The position numbers and the translations under genes are program-made. From contig JAIOAQ010000015.1 of NCBI GenBank assembly GCA_019873735.1, positions 1 through 64,000 of the forward strand: a stretch of 64,000 nt of DNA, written 5' to 3'. The stretch comes from Chloroflexota bacterium. GTDB lineage: Bacteria; Chloroflexota; Anaerolineae; Anaerolineales; Villigracilaceae. Of this stretch, positions 58,251 to 64,000 are shown in pieces. Positions within the stretch are counted from its first letter, which is position 1, and the number at the start of each line of letters is the position of its first letter. The notes under the pieces are model-generated. The model was given only the letters and a program-made list of their open reading frames with translations. It was not told where the DNA came from and ran no database searches.

Positions 58251-59195
58251 ATGGATACACCTGTCAATCCAGAAACCCGCTTCTTACACGCCGTAGAAAT
58301 GGGGGTAGGCACCTGGCAATGGGGTGACCGCGTGGTATGGAATTATGGACACAACTACGACGAGGATGCTATCCGGGCCGCCTTCAACGCCTCTCTTGAA
58401 CAGGGTGTGCGTCTGTTTGATACGGCTGAGGTTTACGGCAACGGCCAATCGGAACGCATTCTGGGGACGCTGATCAAAGAGACCAATCAGCCGGTGCTGG
58501 TTGCCACGAAGTTTATGCCATTTCCCTGGCGGCTGGAACGCAAGTCTTTACTCCGCGCCTTAAAAAACAGCCTCGACCGCCTGGGCCTGGAAAGCGTAGA
58601 CCTGTATCAAATGCATTGGCCTTTTCCGCCCATCTCCATTGAGAAGTGGATGAGCGTCATGGCGGAGGCGGTACAACAAGGCTGGACGCGCACCGTTGGG
58701 GTATCCAACTACAGTCACACCCAAATGATGCGCGCCTACGCTGCCCTTGAGCGGCGCGGCCTGCCGCTGGCATCCAATCAGGTCGAATACAATTTGTTGA
58801 ATCGGGAAATCGAAAAGAACGGCCTGCTCAGGCGCTGCCAGGAACTGGGCATTCGGGTGATTGCCTACAGCCCTCTGGCCATGGGGCTGTTAACCGGCAA
58901 GTACGGCCCCGAAAACCCGCCGCCCGGGCTGCGCGGACGCAAATATGCCGGCCTGCTCAGACGCCTGAAGCCGCTGATAAACCTGATGACCGAAATCGGG
59001 CGCGAACACGAGAGCAAGTCGTGTGCCCAAGTGGCCCTAAACTGGTGCATCTGCAAAGGCACCTTGCCCATTCCGGGCGCAAAGAACGCCGAGCAAGCCC
59101 TGATGAATGCCGGAGCATTGGGCTGGCGGCTGAGCGAAGAAGAAATTGCCCGGTTGGATAGCGCCAGTGAAAGTGTGGTGAGAAGCGCGTCTTGA
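58251..59195 (+). CDS. Aldo/keto reductase
   Basis: LFDTAEVYGNGQSERILG, VLVATKFMPFPWRL, DLYQMHWP, VGVSNYSHTQM, ASNQVEYNLLNR, VIAYSPLAMGLLTGKY. Confidence 0.93.
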   Translation: MDTPVNPETRFLHAVEMGVGTWQWGDRVVWNYGHNYDEDAIRAAFNASLEQGVRLFDTAEVYGNGQSERILGTLIKETNQPVLVATKFMPFPWRLERKSLLRALKNSLDRLGLESVDLYQMHWPFPPISIEKWMSVMAEAVQQGWTRTVGVSNYSHTQMMRAYAALERRGLPLASNQVEYNLLNREIEKNGLLRRCQELGIRVIAYSPLAMGLLTGKYGPENPPPGLRGRKYAGLLRRLKPLINLMTEIGREHESKSCAQVALNWCICKGTLPIPGAKNAEQALMNAGALGWRLSEEEIARLDSASESVVRSAS

Positions 59196-59431
59196 ACCCA
59201 TTTATCCCGAGCGGGGACTTCCTTTGATAAAAAAAAGCCCCCGTTTTCACAGGGGCTCGCTGGGTGCCCAGTGGGTCTTGAACCCATCTATCCCCCGCGG
59301 GGACTTCCTTTGATAAAAAAGCCCCTGTTTTCACAGGGGCTCGCTGGGTGCCCAGTGGGTCTTGAACCCATCTATCCCCCGCGGGGACTTCCTTCGATAA
59401 AAAAAGCCCCTGTTTTCACAGGGGCTCGCTG
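59188..59431 (-). repeat. Tandem array of tRNA-His 3'-end remnant plus terminator (84-86-bp period)
   Basis: gtcttgaaccca at 59189, 59275, 59359 and (in the tRNA) 59444; hairpin agcccc..ttttcac..ggggct plus A-run at 59236, 59320 and 59405 (terminator on minus strand). Confidence 0.92.
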
Positions 59432-59505
59432 GGTGCCCAGTGGGTCTTGAACCCACATCCTTCTGATCCACAGTCAGACGTTCCGCCAATTGAACTATGG
59501 GCACC
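59432..59505 (-). tRNA. tRNA-His (anticodon GTG) with G-1; complete CCA not encoded
   Basis: GGTGCCCA/TGGGCACC acceptor, TCTGA-CTGTGGA-TCAGA anticodon arm, GTGGG-TTCAAGA-CCCAC T-arm. Confidence 0.93.
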
Positions 59506-59533
59506 GTATAGCGGGCGGATTATACCACCACAC

Positions 59534-60811
59534 TCATGCCCTTTCAAGGATTTCGCGGATAAGGCGCGCCGCCTCTGGGCGCGGGACCTGGTTTTGTGTG
59601 CCGCTCTGCAGGTCTTTGATGGTCACCTGACCGGCAGCCGCCTCGTCTGGGCCGCAGACCAAAACAACGCGCATTCCCATTTTGTCAGCAAACTTGAATT
59701 GTCTGGGCAGTTTGGCCGGCTCTGGGTAACAGGTAACGTTCAAACCGGCCTGACGCAATTGCGCCGCCAGCCTGAGCGAATCAAGCCAATGGGTCTCATC
59801 AAAGACCGTCACCATCACGGGCGCCGGCGTTGGAACAAAAGGCGGCAAAAGACCGTTCTCTTCGAGGACGATGCCAATGACTACATCTCCCATGGCAAAA
59901 CCAACGCCTGCAAGCGGATCGCCGCCCACATCGGCCAGCAAATTATCATAACGCCCGCCGCCCAGAATGGCGCGGCGCACCCCGCCGCTCAGGTCAAATG
60001 CCTCAAAGACCGTGCCGGTGTAATACAGCAGGCCGCGCACAATATTGGGGTCAAACTCGACATATTCTCTGACGCCCAGGGCCTCCAATGCGGCAAAGAG
60101 CCGCACCAGTTCGTCCCATGTCTGCCATAAGTCTTTATCGGCCAGCAAGGATTTCAGCCCATCCAATTGCTGCCGGCTAAGGCCCTGCTCCAGCGCATAA
60201 GCCTCCCAGTTTTCAGGCGTCATCTTGTTGCGCCGATCCACCAGATTGGATACTGCCAGGCGCATTTCGGGCGGGATGCCCAAGGCTTCAAAACGGGCAT
60301 CCATCAGGCGGCGATTGTTGACAAAAATGCGCGCCAGGCCGGGGGTGAGTCCGACCGATTTCATAAAGGTGGCGGCCACGGCAATCAGTTCGGCATCTGC
60401 TTCGGGAGAGTTGACGCCCAACATGTCCACATTCCATTGGAAGAACTCGCGCGAGCGGCCTTTTTGCGGCCGTTCGTATCTCCAGAAGGGACCAAACGAC
60501 CACCAGCGCAACGGGTAAACCAGTTCATTTTGGCGGGCGGCAATCATGCGCGCCAGGCTGGGGGTGAGTTCGGGCCGCAGGGTAACGAGGTCGCCTCCCC
60601 GGTCCTGGAAGACAAAGGACTGCTCTTTGACCAATTCTTCGCCCGACTTCGCGGCGTACAGGTCAATCGTCTCCAGGAAGGGACCGTCCCATTCCTGATA
60701 GCCAAAGGCGTGCGCGGCCTGACGGGCCTTTTCCGCCAGGTAGTTGCGGACGGCCATTTGCTCAGGATAAAATTCACGCGTGCCTTTGACGGCAGGAATG
60801 ATCGTTTTCAT
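59534..60811 (-). CDS. hisS: Histidyl-tRNA synthetase
   Basis: AVKGTREFYPEQ, LVTLRPELTPSLARM, FGPFWRYERPQKGRSREFFQWNVDMLG, RGLLYYTGTVFEAFD, GGGRYDNLLADVGG. Confidence 0.94.
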   Translation of the reverse strand: MKTIIPAVKGTREFYPEQMAVRNYLAEKARQAAHAFGYQEWDGPFLETIDLYAAKSGEELVKEQSFVFQDRGGDLVTLRPELTPSLARMIAARQNELVYPLRWWSFGPFWRYERPQKGRSREFFQWNVDMLGVNSPEADAELIAVAATFMKSVGLTPGLARIFVNNRRLMDARFEALGIPPEMRLAVSNLVDRRNKMTPENWEAYALEQGLSRQQLDGLKSLLADKDLWQTWDELVRLFAALEALGVREYVEFDPNIVRGLLYYTGTVFEAFDLSGGVRRAILGGGRYDNLLADVGGDPLAGVGFAMGDVVIGIVLEENGLLPPFVPTPAPVMVTVFDETHWLDSLRLAAQLRQAGLNVTCYPEPAKLPRQFKFADKMGMRVVLVCGPDEAAAGQVTIKDLQSGTQNQVPRPEAARLIREILERA

Positions 60812-61010
60812 AGCGTATCTCCTGTTTCTCGAATTGCCTGGGCGATTTTAGCATAATTTAACGTCAGTTCGGGATAGAAAAACCGACTGTAAATTTTCAC
60901 TGCCGAGACACAAGCGGGAGGGTTGAGATTGGACGGATATATTCACCGGGCAAAGTGACAACAAGCAGAAGAAGTTGACATATAATTGAAGCACCAAAGA
61001 GGAGGCCGAC

Positions 61011-62111
61011 ATGTCCACAAAAGCATTCTGGTTTTGCCTTCTGGCAGGGATTCTGCTGCTATCTGGCTGCAGCCTGCCGGCAGCGGCACCAACCGCAACA
61101 ATGACACCAACCCTGCCGCCAACGGCAACGATGACCGCCGTGCCGCCCACCGCGACCGAGATTCCGTCAACCCCTACGCCGGAGGTCACGCCCACCGAGG
61201 CGATTCCAACCAATCTGCCGGACTGCACGAACAGCGCCAAGTTCATTGACGATGTAACCGTCAAGGATGACAGCGAGATTCCCGCCGGCTCAACCTTCAC
61301 CAAGACCTGGCGCGTGCAAAATACGGGCACCTGCACCTGGTGGGCGGGATACACGCTAACGCACTATTCTGCCGAGCGGATGGGGGCGCCGGACGCCGTG
61401 CCGCTGACTCTGACCCGGCCCGGCGAAGTTGTGGATATTTCGGTTGAATTAACCGCTTCGCAGGCGGTTGGGAAACACGAGGGATACTTTGTCATCAAGA
61501 ACCCCAGCGGCCTGATCATGAAAATAGATAACGATTCGCGTTTGTGGGTCAAAATTACCGTTGTAAAGGGAGTAACTGCCACACCAAGCAGCACCGCCAC
61601 GCCCGGAAGCGGCGCCGCCGCCACGCCCGCCAGCAGCGGGGCTCAGCCGGCAAATCCGCCTGCGGCCGGAAGCGGGCCGGGCTATGCAACCGTCACCTGC
61701 GCTTATACCACAGACGCGGCCCGTGTCTCACAAGTGGCACAGGCTATCAACGATTACCGCGCCCAAAACGGCTTGCCTGCCTACACGGTCAACGCCCAGT
61801 TGAGCGAGGCGGCGCAGGCACACGCAGCCGATATGGCCTGCAATCAACTTTTCTCTCACGGCGGTTCAAATGGCTCTACCCCGCGAACACGCGTGGCCGC
61901 CAGCGGCTACGCGGCTTCGGCGGTAACCGAAAACGTATACGGCAGTTACCCACCCCTCACACCAGAGCAGGTGGTGCTTTGGTGGCGGACCGACCGACAA
62001 GACATTACTCACAACCAGAATCTGCTCAGTTCCAAGTACAAAGAAATCGGCGTGGGTTACGCCTTTTTCAATAATTTTGGCTACTACGTTGTCGTCTTTG
62101 CCACGCCATAG
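61011..62111 (+). CDS. Lipoprotein with NBR1-type Ig-like domain and CAP/SCP domain
   Basis: Lipobox LLLSGCS; Thr/Pro linker; TFTKTWRVQNTGTCTWWAGYTL; INDYRAQNGLPAYTVNAQLSEAAQAHAADMACNQLFSHGGSNGSTPRTRVAASGY. Confidence 0.9.
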   Translation: MSTKAFWFCLLAGILLLSGCSLPAAAPTATMTPTLPPTATMTAVPPTATEIPSTPTPEVTPTEAIPTNLPDCTNSAKFIDDVTVKDDSEIPAGSTFTKTWRVQNTGTCTWWAGYTLTHYSAERMGAPDAVPLTLTRPGEVVDISVELTASQAVGKHEGYFVIKNPSGLIMKIDNDSRLWVKITVVKGVTATPSSTATPGSGAAATPASSGAQPANPPAAGSGPGYATVTCAYTTDAARVSQVAQAINDYRAQNGLPAYTVNAQLSEAAQAHAADMACNQLFSHGGSNGSTPRTRVAASGYAASAVTENVYGSYPPLTPEQVVLWWRTDRQDITHNQNLLSSKYKEIGVGYAFFNNFGYYVVVFATP

Positions 62112-62122
62112 GAGACCCCGGC

Positions 62123-64000
62123 ATGGACCCATCTCTTAGACCCTTCTTTGAAGCCCGCGGCATTGTGGTGCTGGGGGCATCCACACAGCAGGACAAACTG
62201 GGATTTGGCGTCGCGCGCAACCTGGTGCAAAGCCGCTATCCCGGCAAAATCCATTTCGTCAACCCAAAGGGCGGTAATCTGTTTGGGCGGATGATTTACA
62301 CCGATTTGAGCGAGGTGCCCGACCCGCTCGACCTGGCAGTAATCGTGGTCCCGGCTCCGGCCGTGCCAGAGACACTGCGTCAGTGCGGGGAACGCGGCAT
62401 TCGCGCGGCCATTATCATCTCCGGCGGTTTTCGAGAAACCGGGCCGGCCGGGGCGGCGCTGGAAGAAAAATGCGTGCAGATCGCCCGTCAGTATCAAATG
62501 CGCTTTGTCGGCCCCAATTGCGTGGGCTTGATTGACACCAACTTCCCGCTGGATACGACGTTTCTGCAAACCCCCACGCCGCCGCCCGGCGATGTGGCGC
62601 TGCTCTCGCATTCGGGGGCAATTTGCGCGGCGTTGATTGACTGGTCACGCGGGCAGGGTTTCAGTTTTTCACGGCTGATCAGTTTGGGCAATCAGGCGGA
62701 TGTCAACGAGACAGATATGCTTACCCCGCTGGCCGAAGATCCCAAGACACGCGTCATCGGGCTGTATCTGGAACACATCGGAAGCGGACGCGAGTTTGTG
62801 CGCGTGGCCAGCCGCATTGCGCGGCACAAGCCAATCGTGGCGCTCAAATCGGGCCGGTTCAGCGCCGGACAAAAAGCGGCTGCTTCGCATACCGGCGCGC
62901 TGGCCGGTTCGGACACGGCGTATCAGGCGGCCTTCGAAAAAGCCGGGGTGCTGCGGGTGGCCAACGCCGAGGAGATGTTCGACTGGTCGCATGCGCTGGC
63001 CTGGTGCCCCCTGCCGCGGGGACCGCGCACGGCCATTCTGACGAACGCGGGCGGGCCGGGGGTGATCGCGGCAGACGGCGTGGAACAGCACGGTTTACAA
63101 CTGGCCGAATTGAGTCCGCACACGGTGGCTGTGCTGACAGACTTGCTGCCGCCGGCGGCCAGCAAGAGCAACCCGGTGGATATGATCGCTTCGGGCGGGC
63201 CAAAAGAATATGAGGCCTGCCTGCGGCTGCTGCTGGCCGACCCGCAGGTGGATGCGGTGCTGGTGCTTTCGGTACCGCCGCCGATGTATCCGGCTTCGCA
63301 GGTGGCCGAAAGGTTGATTCCCATCATCCAGGCGAGTGAAAAGCCGGTGCTGATCGCCTTTACGGGCGGGCAACTGGTAGATGAGGCGGTGGAAATGTTC
63401 CGCAAGGCGCACATCCCTGCCTATCCCTTCCCAGAACGGGCGGCCTCGGCGCTGGCCTGTCTGGCGCGGCGGGCCGAATTTTTGAATCAACCCGAGGCAT
63501 CGTATGCGCCGCTTGAAGATGTGGACCGCGAGACGGTGCGGCAACTGCTGGCCGATTCACCGGCCGGTTCCTGGCTGGACCCGGAGGTCTGTTCCCGTTT
63601 AATGGACGCTTACCGCATCCCCAACGCGGCGGTACGCCTGGCGCGGGCGCCCGAGGAAGCGGCGGCGCTGGCAGCCGAAATGGGGTTCCCGGTGGTGCTG
63701 AAGGTGGCTTCGCCCGAACTGCCGCACAAGTCGGATGTGGGCGGGGTGCTGCTGAATTTGCGGACGAAAGAAGAGGTGCTTGCCGGCTATACGCAAATCG
63801 TTTCGAAGGTGAAGGCAGCCGCGCCGCAGGCGGTGATCGAGGGGGTGTATGTCCAGCGGATGACGCCGCCAGGGCAGGAGGTGATCGTTGGGGCGGTGCG
63901 CGATGCGCAGTTTGGCCCGCTGGTGATGTTCGGTTCGGGCGGGGTGGAGGTGGAAGGACTCAGGGACGTGGCTTTTGCCCTGGCTCCGCTGAATCAGGCC
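62123..64000 (+). CDS. ADP-forming acetate/acyl-CoA ligase (CoA-binding plus ATP-grasp), runs off the window end
   Basis: Manual translation MDPSLRPFFEARGIVVLGASTQQDKLGFGVARNLV...FVGPNCVGLIDT...LLSHSGAICAALIDWSRGQGFSFSRLISLGNQADV...; open to 64000. Confidence 0.9.
   Translation, partial: MDPSLRPFFEARGIVVLGASTQQDKLGFGVARNLVQSRYPGKIHFVNPKGGNLFGRMIYTDLSEVPDPLDLAVIVVPAPAVPETLRQCGERGIRAAIIISGGFRETGPAGAALEEKCVQIARQYQMRFVGPNCVGLIDTNFPLDTTFLQTPTPPPGDVALLSHSGAICAALIDWSRGQGFSFSRLISLGNQADVNETDMLTPLAEDPKTRVIGLYLEHIGSGREFVRVASRIARHKPIVALKSGRFSAGQKAAASHTGALAGSDTAYQAAFEKAGVLRVANAEEMFDWSHALAWCPLPRGPRTAILTNAGGPGVIAADGVEQHGLQLAELSPHTVAVLTDLLPPAASKSNPVDMIASGGPKEYEACLRLLLADPQVDAVLVLSVPPPMYPASQVAERLIPIIQASEKPVLIAFTGGQLVDEAVEMFRKAHIPAYPFPERAASALACLARRAEFLNQPEASYAPLEDVDRETVRQLLADSPAGSWLDPEVCSRLMDAYRIPNAAVRLARAPEEAAALAAEMGFPVVLKVASPELPHKSDVGGVLLNLRTKEEVLAGYTQIVSKVKAAAPQAVIEGVYVQRMTPPGQEVIVGAVRDAQFGPLVMFGSGGVEVEGLRDVAFALAPLNQA

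Noticed and set aside
58865-59334. Minus-strand ORFs with repeated KTGAFxxKEVPAGDKW peptides
   Set aside because: Translation of the tRNA-His tail/terminator repeats; overlap a solid aldo/keto reductase gene.
59188-59431. CRISPR array or integron attC cluster
   Set aside because: No spacers or cassettes; the units are explained by tRNA 3' end plus terminator.
60848-61354. 168-aa minus-strand ORF
   Set aside because: Antisense to the CAP-domain lipoprotein start and Thr/Pro linker.

Overview
GC-rich bacterial chromosome segment. Gene content and style fit Chloroflexota/Anaerolineae, but that assignment is inference. The gene-dense backbone holds: an envelope-glycan cluster (two tandem FemAB paralogs, CapD-like dehydratase, epimerase, polyprenyl glycosylphosphotransferase, GT2); a SpoIIE/RsbW/STAS partner-switching module; CapA, MenC-like and DUF3048 genes; a three-gene orphan NuoL/HyfF/MrpD-like membrane module; selB and, 24 kb away, selA; SRAP, MFS, LysM/M23 peptidase; a sensor kinase and LuxR regulator; uvrC, prfA, prmC, tsaD; a DnaQ-DinG helicase; hisS next to tRNA-His; a CAP-domain lipoprotein; and the start of an ADP-forming acyl-CoA synthetase. 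Most unusual signals: (1) both tRNA genes in the window, tRNA-Val(CAC) and tRNA-His(GTG), are followed by tandem arrays (exact 78-bp period and about 85-bp period) whose unit is a copy of the tRNA 3' end (T-arm plus acceptor 3' strand) joined to the tRNA's own terminator hairpin; (2) a TIR-KAP NTPase-FGE/C-type-lectin-fold protein whose 3' end looks like a diversity-generating-retroelement variable region but is knocked out of frame at a G5 run, with no reverse transcriptase in the window; (3) a roughly 93-bp MITE/REP-like element with CCCTCCCGCAGGTT terminal inverted repeats, present at least twice plus a diverged copy; (4) an inverted heptamer-repeat array. All calls come from reading the sequence; no database search was run.
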